Assembly: GCA_963680875.1 (NCBI GenBank)
Contig: OY804589.1
Coordinates: 1,054,001 to 1,118,000 of the forward strand
Length of the DNA stretch: 64,000 nucleotides
Direction: 5' to 3'
DNA from: Bathymodiolus brooksi
Lineage: Eukaryota; Mollusca; Bivalvia; Mytilida; Modiolidae
Part shown: piece after piece, positions 53,667 through 64,000 of the stretch
How positions within the stretch are numbered: the first letter of the stretch is position 1
Layout of the letters: each line of letters begins with the position of its first letter
The notes under the pieces: model-generated
Seen by the model: only the letters and a program-made list of their open reading frames with translations
The model's database searches: none
Told to the model about the DNA's origin: nothing
Position numbers and translations under genes: made by a program

Positions 53667-56016
53667 TCATGCTGTCAAAGATGCAGAGGCTACGTCGATA
53701 TAGAAGAATGATGCTGTCATAGGAACAGAGGCTACATTGATATAGAGGAATGATGCTGTCATAGGAACAGAGGTTATATCGATAGAGAGGAATGATGCTG
53801 TCATAGGAACTGAGGCTATATCAATATAGAGGAATGATGTTGTCCTAGGAACAGAGGCTACATCGATATAGGCGAATGATGCTGTCATAGGAACAGAGAT
53901 TACATCGATATAGAGGAATGATGCTGTCATATGAACAGAGGAAACATCCATATAGAAGAATGATGCTATCATATGAACAGAGGCTACATCGATATAGAAG
54001 AATGATGCTGTCATAAGAACAGAGGCTACATCTATATAGAGGAATGATTCTGTCATAAGAACAAAGGCTATATCGATATAAAGGAATGATACTGTCATAG
54101 GAACAGAGGCTACCTCGATATAGAGGAATGATGACGTCAAAGGAAGAGAGGCAGCATCAATATAGAGGAATGCTGCTGTCATAGCAACTGTGGTAACATC
54201 GATATAGAGGAAAGAAGCTGTCCTAGTAGCAGAGGCTACATCGATATAGAGCAATGATGCTGTCCTAGGAACAGTGGTAACATTGATATAGAGCAATGAT
54301 GCTGTCATAGAAACAGAGGAAACATAGATATAGAGGAATGATGCTGTCATAAGAACAGAGGCTACATTGATATATAGGAATGATGCTGTCATAGGAACAA
54401 AGGCATTATCGATATAGAGGAATGATTCTGTCATGGGAGCACAAGCAGCATCGATATAGAGGAATGATGCTGTCATAATAACAGAGGCTACATCGATATA
54501 GAGGAATGATGCTGTCATAGGAATAGAGGCTATATCGATATGGCGGAATGATGCTGTCATTGGAACAGAGGCTACATCGATATAGTGGAATAATGTTGTC
54601 ATAGGACCAGAGGTTACATCTATATAGAGGATTGATGCTGTCATAGGAACAGAGGCTACATCGATATAGATGAATGATGCTGTCATAGGAACAGGGGCTA
54701 CATCTATATAGAGGAATGATGCTTTCATAGCAATAGAGGCTATATCGATATAGAGGAATGATGCTGTCATAAGAACAGATGTTACATTGATATAGAGGAA
54801 TGTTGCTGTCATAGGAACAGAGGCTACATCGATATAGAGGAATAATGCTGTCATAGGAACACAGGCTACATCGATATAGAGGAATGATGTTGTCATAGGA
54901 ACAGAGGCTACATCGATATAGTGGAATGATGCTGTCATAGGAACAGAGGCTACATAGATATAGAGCAATGATGCTGTCATAGGAACAGAGGCTACATCGA
55001 TATAGTGGAATGATGCTGTCATAGGAACAGAGGCTACATCTATATAGAGGAATGATGCTGTCATAGGAACAGAGGCTAAATCGATATAGAGGAATTATTC
55101 TGTCATAGGAACAGAGGCTACATTGATATAGAGGAATGATGCTGTCATAGGAACAGAGGCTATATCGATATAGAGGAATGATACTGTCATAGGAACAGAG
55201 GTTATATCGTTATATAGGAATGATGTTGTCATAGGAACAGAGGCTACATCGATATTGAGGAATGATGCTTTCATAGGAACAGAGGCTACATCTATATAGA
55301 GTAATGATGCTGCAATAGGAACAGAGGCTACATCGATATATAGGAATGATGCTGTCATATAAACAGAGGCTACATCGATATAGAGGAATGATGCTGTCAT
55401 AGGAACAGTGTCTACATCGATATAGAGGAATGATGCTCTCATAGGAACAGAGGCTACATTGAAATAGAGGAATGATGCTGTCATAGGAGAGAGGAAATAT
55501 CGATATAGAGGAACGATGCTGTCACAGGAACAGAGGAAGCCTCGATGTAGAGGACTGATGCTGTCAGAGGAACAGAGGCTACATCGATATAGAGAAATGA
55601 TGCTCTCATAAGAATAGAGGTTACATCGATATAGAGGAATGTTGCTGTCATAGGAACACAGGCTACATCGATATAGAGGAATGATGCTGTCATAGGAACA
55701 GAGGCTACATCGATATAGTGGAATGATGCTGTCACAGGAACAGAAGCTACGTCGATATAGAGGAATGATGCTCTCATAGGAACAGAGGCTACATTGATAT
55801 AGAGGACTGATGCTGTCATAGCCACACAGGCTACATCGACATAGAGGAATGGTGTTGTCATAGGAACAGAGGCTATATCGATATAGAGGATGATGCTGTC
55901 ATAGGAACAAAGGCTACTTCGATAGAGAAGAATGATGCTATCATAGGAACAGAGGCTATATCGATATAGAGAAATGATGCTCTCATAGGAACAGAGGTTA
56001 CATCGATATAGAGGAA
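53667..56016. repeat. Epsilon HOR, copy A (2,350 bp)
   Basis: Bounded by the CAAAGATGCAG units near 53,673 and 56,023. 2,350 is 56 units minus two bases, the two bases being lost at the GGAGAGAGG unit (55486) and the GAGGATGATG unit (about 55888). The first 1.4 kb holds no indel and keeps one minus frame open from 55064 to 53667. Confidence 0.82.
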
Positions 56017-58240
56017 TCATGCTGTCAAAGATGCAGAGGCTACGTCGATATAGAAGAATGATGCTGTCATAGGAACAGAGGCTACATTGATATAGAGGAA
56101 TGATGCTGTCATAGGAACAGAGGTTATATCGATATAGAGGAATGATGCTGTCATAGGAACTGAGGCTATATCAATATAGAGGAATGATGTTGTCCTAGGA
56201 ACAGAGGCTACATCGATATAGGCGAATGATACAGTCATAGGAACAGAGACTACATCGATATAGAGGAATGATGCTGTCATAGGAACAGAGGAAACATCCA
56301 TATAGAAGAATGATGCTGTCATATGAACAGAGGCTACATCGATATAGAGGAATGATGCTCTCATAAGAACAGAGGCTACATCTATATAGAGGAATAATTC
56401 TGTCATAAGAACAAAGGCTATATCGATATAAAGGAATGATACTGTCATAGGAACAGAGGCTACCTCGATATAGAGGAATGATGACGTCATAGGAAGAGAG
56501 GCAGCATCGATATAGAGAAATGCTGCTGTCATAGCAACAGTGGTAACATCGATATAGAGGAAAGAAGCTGTCCTACTAGCAGAGGCTACATCGACATAGA
56601 GGAATGATGCTGTCCTAGGAACAGTGGTAACATTGATATAGAGCAATGATGCTGTCATAGGAACAGAGGAAACATAGATATAGAGGAATGATGCTGTCAT
56701 AAGAACAGAGGCTACATCGTTATATAGGAATGATGCTGTCATGGGAACAAAGGCATTATCGATATAGAGGAATGATGATGTCATGGGAGCAAAAGCAGCA
56801 TCGATATAGAGGAATGATGCTGTCATAGGAACAGAGGCTACATCGATATAGAGGAATGATGCTGTCATATGAATAGAGGCTATATCGATATGGCGGAATG
56901 ATGCTGTCATTGGAACAGAGGCTACATCGATATAGTGGAATAATGTTGTCATAGTACCAGAGGCTACATAGATATAGAGGAATGATGCTGTCATAAGAAC
57001 AGATGTTACATTGATATAGAGGAATGTTGCTGTCATAGGAACAGAGGCTACATCGATATAGAGGAATAATGGTGTCATAGGAACACAGGCTACATCGATA
57101 TAGAGGAATGATGTTGTCATAGGAACAGAGGCTACATCGATATAGTGGAATGATGCTGTCATAGGAACAGAGGCTACATAGATATAGAGCAATGATGCTG
57201 TCATAGGAACAGAGGCTACATCGATATAGTGGAATGATGCTGTCATAGGAACAGAGGCTACATCTATATAGAGGAATGATGCTGTCATAGGAACAGAGGC
57301 TAAATCGATATAGAGGAATTATTCTGTCATAGGAACAGAGGCTACATTGATATAGAGGAATGATGCTGTCATAGGAACAGAGGCTATATCGATATAGAGG
57401 AATGATACTGTCATAGGACCAGAGGTTATATCGTTATAGAGGAATGATGTTGTCATAGGAACAGAGGCTACATCGATATTGAGGAATGATGCTTTCATAG
57501 GAACAGAGGCTACATCTATATAGAGTAATGATGCTGCAATAGGAACAGAGGCTACATCGATATATAGGAATGATGCTGTCATATAAACAGAGGCTACATC
57601 GATATAGAGGAATTATGCTGTCATAGGAACAGTGTCTACATCGATATAGAGGAATGATGCTCTCATAGGAACAGAGGCTACATTGAAATAGAGGAATGAT
57701 GCTGTCATAGGAGAGAGGAAATATCGATATAGAGGAACGATGCTGTCACAGGAACAGAGGAAGCCTCGATGTAGAGGACTGATGCTGTCAGAGGAACAGA
57801 GGCTACATCGATATAGAGAAATGATGCTCTCATAAGAATAGAGGTTACATCAATATAGAGGAATGTTGCTGTCATAGGAACACAGGCTACATCGATATAG
57901 AGGAATGATGCTGTCATAGGAACAGAGGCTACATCGATATAGTGGAATGATGCTGTCACAGGAACAGAAGCTACGTCGATATAGAGGAATGATGCTCTCA
58001 TAGGAACAGAGGCTACATTGATATAGAGGACTGATGCTGTCATAGCCACACAGGCTACATCGACATAGAGGAATGGTGTTGTCATAGGAACAGAGGCTAT
58101 ATCGATATAGAGGATGATGCTGTCATAGGAACAAAGGCTACTTCGATAGAGAGGAATGATGCTATCATAGGAACAGAGGCTACATCGATATAGAGAAATG
58201 ATGCTCTCATAGGAACAGAGGTTACATTGATATAGAGGAA
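56017..58240. repeat. Epsilon HOR, copy B (2,224 bp)
   Basis: Same landmark order as copy A, with GGAGAGAGG at 57710 and GAGGATGATG near 58111. The 2,224-bp spacing (53 units minus two bases) is constant for 55095/57319, 55481/57705 and 56017/58241. It is three units shorter than copy A, so the copies differ by whole-monomer loss within the same order. Confidence 0.83.
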
Positions 58241-61200
58241 TCATGCTGTCAAAGATGCAGAGGCTACGTCGATATAGAAGAATGATGCTGTCATAGGAAC
58301 AGAGGCTACATTGATATAGAGGAATGATGCTGTCATAGGAACAGAGGTTATATCGATATAGAGGAATGATGCTGTCATAGGAACTGAGGCTATATCAATA
58401 TAGAGGAATGATGTTGTCCTAGGAACAGAGGCTACATCGATATAGGCGAATGATGCAGTCATAGGAACAGAGACTACATCGATATAGAGGAATGATGCTG
58501 TCATAGGAACAGAGGAAACATCCATATAGAAGAATGATGCTGTCATATGAACAGAGGCTACATCGATATAGAGGAATAATTCTGTCATAAGAACAAAGGC
58601 TATATCGATATAAAGGAATGATACTGTCATAGGAACAGAGGCTACCTCGATATAGAGGAATGATGACGTCATAGGAAGAGAGGCAGCATCGATATAGAGA
58701 AATGCTGCTGTCATAGCAACAGTGGTAACATCGATATAGAGGAAAGAAGCTGTCCTACTAGCAGAGGCTACATCGACATAGAGGAATGATGCTGTCCTAG
58801 GAACAGTGGTAGCATTGATATAGAGCAATGATGCTGTCATAGGAACAGAGGAAACATAGATATAGAGGAATGATGCTGTCATAAGAACAGAGGCTACATC
58901 GTTATATAGGAATGATGCTGTCATGGGAACAAAGGCATTATCGATATAGAGGAATGATGATGTCATGGGAGCAAAAGCAGCATCGATATAGAGGAATGAT
59001 GCTGTCATAGGAACAGAGGCTACATCGATATAGAGGAATGATGCTGTCATAGGAATAGAGGCTATATCGATATGGCGGAATGATGCTGTCATTGGAACAG
59101 AGGCTACATCGATATAGTGGAATAATGTTGTCATAGGACCAGAGGTTACATCTATATAGAGGATTGATGCTGTCATAGGAACAGAGGCTACATCGATATA
59201 GATGAATGATGCTGTCATAGTAACAGAGGCTACATAGATATAGAGGAATGATACTGTCATATGAACAGAGGTTATATCGATATAGAGGAATGATGCTATC
59301 CTAGGAACAGAGGCTATATCGATATAGAGGAATGATGCTCTCATAGGAACAGAGGCTACATTGAAATAGAGGAATGATGCTGTCATAGGAACAGAGGAAG
59401 CATCGATGTAGAGGACTGATGCTGTCAGAGGAACAGAGGCTGCATCGATATAGAGGAATGATGCTGTCATAGGAACAGAGGCTGCATCGATGTACAGGAA
59501 TTATACTGTCATATGAATAGAGGGTATATTGATATAGATGAATGATGATGTCATAGGAATAGAGGCTACATCGATATAGGGAAATGATGCTCTCATAAGA
59601 ATAGAGGTTATGTCGATATAGAGGAATGTTGCTGTCATAGGAACACAGGCTACATCGATATAGAGGAATGATTCTGTCATAGGAACAGAGGCTACATCGA
59701 TATAGTGGAATGATGCTGTCACAGGAACAGAAGCTACGTCGATATAGGGGAATGATGCTGTCATAGGAACAGAAGCTACATTGATATATAGGAATGATGC
59801 TGTCATAGGAACAAAGGCTACATCGATATAGTGGAATGATGCTGCCACAGGAACAGAAGCCACGTCGATATAGAGGAATGATGCTGTTATAGGAACAGAG
59901 GCTACATTGATATAGAGGAGTGATGCTGTCATATGAGAAGAGGCTACATCGATATAGAGGAATGATGCTGTCATAGCAACACAGGCTACTTCGACATAGA
60001 GGAATGGTGTTGTCATAAGAACAGAGGCTATATCGATATAGAGGAATGATGATTTCATAGGAACAGAGTCTACATCGATATAGAGAAATGATGTTTTTAT
60101 AGGAACGGAAGCTACATCGATATAGGGTAATGATGCTGTCATGGAAACAGAGGCTATATCGATATAGAGGAATGATGTTTTCAGAGGAACAGAGGCTACA
60201 TTGATATAGAGGAGTGATGCTGTCATAGGAACAGAGGCTACATCGATATAGAGGATGATGCTGCCATAGGAACAGAGGCTACATCAATATAGAGGAATGA
60301 TGCTATCATAGGAACAGAGGCTACATCGATATTGAGAAATGATGCTCTCGATATAGAGGAATCATGCTGTCAAAGGAGCAGATGCTACTTCGATATAGAG
60401 GAATAATGCTGTCACAGGAACAGAGGCTACATCGATATAGTGGAATGATGCTGTAATAGGAACAGAAGCTATGTCGATATAGAGGAATGATGCTGTCATA
60501 GGAACAGAGGCTACATCGATATAGAGGAATGATGCTGTCATAGGAACAGAGGCTACATCGATATAGAGGAATGATGCTGTCATAGGAATAGAGGCTATAT
60601 CGATATGGAGGAATGATGCTGTCATTGGAACAGAGGTTACATCTATATAGAGGATTGATACTGTCATAGGAACAGAGGCTACATCGATATAGATGAATGA
60701 TGCTGTCATAGGAACAGAGGCTACATAGATATAGAGGAATGATGCTATCCTAGGAACAGAGGCTATATCAATATAGAGGAATGCTGCTGTCATAGGAACA
60801 GAGGCTACAACGATATAGAGGAATGATGCTGTCATTGGAACAGAGGCTACAACGATATAGAGGAATGATGCTGTCATAGGAACAGAGGCTACAACGATAT
60901 AGAGGAATGATGCTTTCATAGAAACAGAGGCTACATCGATATAGAGGAATGATGCTGTCATAGGAACAGAGGCTATATCGATATAGAGGAATGATGCTGT
61001 CATAGGAACAGAGGCTATATCGATATAGAGGAATGATGCTGTCATAGGAACAGAGGTTACATTGATATAGAGGAATGTTGCTGTCATAGGAACACAAATT
61101 ACATCGATATAGAGGAATGATGCTGTCATAGGAACAGAGGCTACATCGATATAGAGGAATAATGCTGTCATAGGAACACAGGCTACATCGATATAGAGGA

Positions 61201-61747
61201 ATGATGCTGTCATAGGAACAGAGGCTACATCGATATAGTGGAATGATGCTGTCATAGGAACAGAGGCTACATAGATATAGAGGAATGATGCTGTCATAAG
61301 AACAGAGGCTACATCGATATAGTGGAATGATGCTGTCATAGGAACAGAGGCTACATTGAAATAGAGGAATGATGCTGTCATAGGAACAGAGGAAGCATCG
61401 ATGTAAAGGACTGATGCTGTCAGAGGAACAGAGGCTTCATCGATATAGAGGAATGATGCTGTCATAGGAACAGAGGCTACATCGATGTACAGGAATTATA
61501 CTGTCATATGAATAGAGGGTATATTGATATAGATGAATGATGATGTCATAGGAATAGAGGCAACATCGATATAAAGAAATGATGCTCTCGTAAGAATAGA
61601 GGTTATAATGATATAGAGAAATGTTGCTGTCATAGGAACAGAGGCTACATCGATATAGTGGAATGATGCTGTCACAGGAACAGAAGCTACGTCGATATGG
61701 AGGAATGATGCTGTCATAGGAACAGAGGCTTCATCGATATAGAGGAA
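58241..61747. repeat. Epsilon HOR, copy C (3,507 bp)
   Basis: The first 1.2 kb follows copy B, then the order departs. The spacing to copy D is 3,507 bp, or 84 units minus 21 bp. The 21 bp are explained by a 20-bp loss at 60349/60350 (GATGCTCTC joined to GATATAGAGG) and a one-base loss near 60251 (GAGGATGATG). This copy has no GGAGAGAGG unit. Confidence 0.82.
60341..60359 (+). repeat. Monomer with private 20-bp deletion
   Basis: GATGCTCTC runs directly into GATATAGAGG, losing 20 bp that in related units run from ATAGGAAC through the ACATC before GATATAG. A two-base TC is shared at the ends of the deleted stretch. The resulting unit is 22 bp long, the shortest in the window, and it shifts the register of everything to its right. 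Confidence 0.88.
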
Positions 61748-64000
61748 TCATGCTGTCAAAGATGCAGAGGCTACGTCGATATAGAAGAATGATGCTGTCA
61801 TAGGAACAGAGGCTACATTGATATAGAGGAATGATGCTGTCATAGGAACAGAGGTTATATCGATATAGAGGAATGATGCTGTCATAGGAACTGAGGCTAT
61901 ATCAATATAGAGGAATGATGTTGTCCTAGAAATAGAGGCTACATGGATACAGGCGAATGATGCTGTCATAGGAACAGAGGAAACATCCATATAGAAGAAT
62001 GATGCTGTCATATGAACAGAGGCTACATCGATATAGAGGAATGATGCTCTCATAAGAACAGAGGCTACATCTATATAGAGGAATAATTCTGTCATAAGAA
62101 CAAAGGCTATATCGATATAAAGGAATGATACTGTCATAGGAACAGAGGCTACCTCGATATAGAGGAATGATGACGTCATAGGAAGAGAGGCAGCATCGAT
62201 ATCGAGAAATGCTGCTGTCATAGCAACAGTGGTAACATCGATATAGAGGAAAGAAGCTGTCCTACTAGCAGAGGCTACATCGATATAGAGGAATGATGCT
62301 GTCCTAGGAACAGTGGTAACATTTATATAGAGCAATGATGCTGTCATAGGAACAGAGGAAACATAGATATAGAGGAATGATGCTGTCATAAGAACAGAGG
62401 CTACATCGTTATATAGGAATGATGCTGTCATGGGAACAAAAGCATTATCGATATAGAGGAATGATGATGTCATGGGAGCAAAAGCAGCATCGATATAGAG
62501 GAATGATGCTGTCATAGGAACAGAGGCTACATCGATATAGAGGAATGATGCTGTCATAGGAATAGAGGCTATATCGATATGGCGGAATGATGCTGTCATT
62601 GGAACAGAGGCTACATCGATATAGTGGAATAATGTTGTCATAGGACCAGAGGTTACATCTATATAGAGGATTGATGCTGTCATAGGAACAGAGGCTACAT
62701 CGATATAGATGAATGATGCTGTCATAGTAACAGAGGCTACATAGATATAGAGGAATGATACTGTCATATGAACAGAGGTTATATCGATATAGCGGAATGA
62801 TGCTATCCTAGGAACAGAGGCTATATCGATATAGAGGAATGATGCTCTCATAGGAACAGAGGCTACATTGAAATAGAGGTATGATGCTGTCATAGGAACA
62901 GAGGAAGCATCGATGTAGAGGACTGATGCTGTCAGAGGAACAGAGGCTGCATCGATATAGAGGAATGATGCTGTCAAAGGAACAGAGGCTGCATCGATGT
63001 ACAGGAATTATACTGTCATATGAATAGAGGGTATATTGATATAGATGAATGATGATGTCATAGGAATAGAGGCTACATCGATATAGGGAAATGATGCTCT
63101 CATAAGAATAGAGGTTATATCGATATTGAGGAATGTTGCTGTCATAGGAACACAGGCTACATCGATATAGAGGAATGATTCTGTCATAGGAACAGAGGCT
63201 ACATCGATATAGTGGAATGATGCTGTTACAGGAACAGAAGCTACGTCGATATAGGGGAATGATGCTGTCATAGGAACAGAAGCTACATTGATATATAGGA
63301 ATGATTCTGTCATTAGAACAGAGGCTACATCGATATAGTGGAATGATGCTGTTACAGGAACAGAGGCTATATCGATATAGAGGAATGATGCTGTCATAGG
63401 AACAGAGGTTACATTGATATAGAGGAATGTTGCTGTCATAGGAACAAAGATTACATCGATATAGAGGAATGATGCTGTCATAGGAACAGAGGCTACATCG
63501 ATATAGAGGAATAATGCTGTCATAAGAACAGAGGCTACATCGATATAGTGGAATGATGCTCTCATAGGAACAGAAGCTACATTGAAATAGAGGAATGATG
63601 CTGTCATAGGAACAGAGGAAGCATCGATGTAGAGGACTGATGCTGTCAGAGGAACAGAGGCTGCATCGATATAGAGGAATGATGCTGTCATAGGAACAGA
63701 GGCTACATCGATGTACAGGAATTATACTGTCATATGAATAGAGGGTATATTGATATAGATGAATGATGATGTCATAGGTATAGAGGCAACATCGATATAG
63801 AGAAATGATGCTCTCATAAGAATAGAGGTTATTATGATATAGAGGAATGTTGCTGTCATAGGAACAGAGGCTACATCGATATAGAGGAATGATGCTGTCA
63901 TAGGAACAGAGGCTACATCGATATAGAGGAATAATGCTGTCATAGTAACACAGGCTACATCGATATAGAGGAATGATGCTGTCATAGGAACAGAGGCTAC
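61748..64000. repeat. Epsilon HOR, copy D, cut by the window end
   Basis: The first 1.23 kb (to about 62,977) matches 58,241-59,470, and 63,008-63,300 matches 59,501-59,793 at the same 3,507-bp offset. Around 63,700-63,850 the order resembles 61,480-61,620 at a 2,226-bp offset. The window ends inside a monomer. Confidence 0.8.

Larger units (their letters stand above)
1..64000. repeat. Satellite array of a 42-bp monomer filling the window
   Basis: Every line of the window can be read as successive copies of one 42-bp unit. The unit opens with GGAACAGAGG, has CTACATCGATATAG in the middle and ends with GATGCTGTCATA; an undiverged copy lies at 5037-5078. About 1,525 units are present, all in the same orientation, with no foreign insertion. 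Only 55 units depart from 42 bp: 27 share a one-base loss in GGAGAGAGG, 11 share a one-base loss in GAGGATGATG, 5 share a two-base gain, 4 share a one-base gain, and 8 are individual events. Their sum, -59 bp, matches the observed change in monomer register from 1453 to 63722. The consensus is 12 G, 6 C, 15 A and 9 T. Family and host are not recognised; a eukaryotic heterochromatic satellite is the inference. Confidence 0.97.

Noticed and set aside
893..63985. Dozens of minus-strand open frames of 60-577 residues as real genes
   Set aside because: All are direct translations of the 42-bp unit. Every ATG is a monomer position, the stops are an inherited TAA variant or indels, no frame has a non-repeat start or end, and homologous copies are open or closed depending on single bases.
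1..64000. A giant repetitive structural protein (silk, mucin or surface-antigen type)
   Set aside because: Frame-breaking one-base losses occur in at least 38 units, replacement changes are common at most positions, and no flanking unique exons or signal peptide are present in 64 kb.
1..64000. A genetic code in which TAA is sense (as in some ciliates), which would join many frames
   Set aside because: The GGAGAGAGG losses lead straight to TGA in the MTASF frame, and the other length variants still break the frame, so reassigning TAA does not give one continuous frame.
1..64000. CRISPR array
   Set aside because: There is no alternation of a constant repeat with unique spacers; the whole 42 bp is the repeated unit, and no cas-like genes are present.
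1..64000. CENP-B box or known centromeric alpha-satellite
   Set aside because: The monomer is 42 bp, not about 171 bp, and I find no stretch fitting the CENP-B box pattern of TTCG followed by CGGG.
1..64000. Human satellite II/III type GGAAT repeat
   Set aside because: The unit contains a single GGAATGATG, but the rest of the 42 bp is unrelated to a GGAAT pentamer array and the period is strictly 42 bp.

Overview
The whole 64-kb window is one uninterrupted tandem array of a single 42-bp monomer: satellite (large minisatellite) DNA. I see no unique sequence at either edge, no embedded transposon, no RNA gene, no CRISPR array (a CRISPR needs unique spacers; here every base belongs to the repeat) and no gene I would defend. 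All copies lie in the same orientation. There are about 1,525 monomers. I located 55 whose length is not 42 bp; their summed change (-59 bp) exactly predicts the register shift of the monomer between position 1453 and position 63722 (-17 modulo 42), so the census is internally consistent. The array runs off both ends of the window, so its true length exceeds 64 kb.

The organism cannot be identified from the sequence. A homogeneous array this long, with multi-kilobase higher-order repeats (HORs) and a CpG site showing frequent TpG/CpA variants, points to a eukaryotic nuclear genome, probably heterochromatic (pericentromeric, subtelomeric or a sex-chromosome block). That is inference. The consensus monomer is 43% GC and 64% purine on the + strand, with a nearly palindromic ATCGAT-centred core.

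Long open frames occur only on the minus strand and follow from the monomer itself. 42 is divisible by 3, and two of the three minus frames of the monomer lack stops: one reads MTASFLYIDVASVP per unit, the other CSYDSIIPLYRCSL. The frames are cut again and again by the same inherited TAA change and by one-base deletions, and substitutions that change the peptide are common. I treat them as by-products, not genes.

Layout, left to right. 1-3890: a block (alpha) holding a 1,596-bp (38-unit) partial duplication, copied again at 10303-14100. 3891-6164: mosaic units. 6165-8730: block beta, copied at 15486-18177. 8731-10302: mosaic containing a segment that reappears 44 kb away. 14138-14533: a 19-unit-offset duplication. 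18178-29774: irregular mosaic with small nested duplications. 29775-39422: four copies of a roughly 2,226-bp (53-unit) HOR (gamma), with a partial copy at 48490-49990. 39866-46009: two near-identical copies of a 3,149-bp HOR (delta), whose right part is copied once more at 46692-48530 at a 1,972-bp offset. 50150-51000: very young 4-unit and 12-unit duplications. 52744-64000: a family of 2.2-3.5-kb HORs (epsilon). The array is therefore nested: 42 bp, then 3-19-unit duplications, then 38-84-unit HORs, then roughly 10-kb block duplications, the pattern expected of repeated unequal exchange and conversion.
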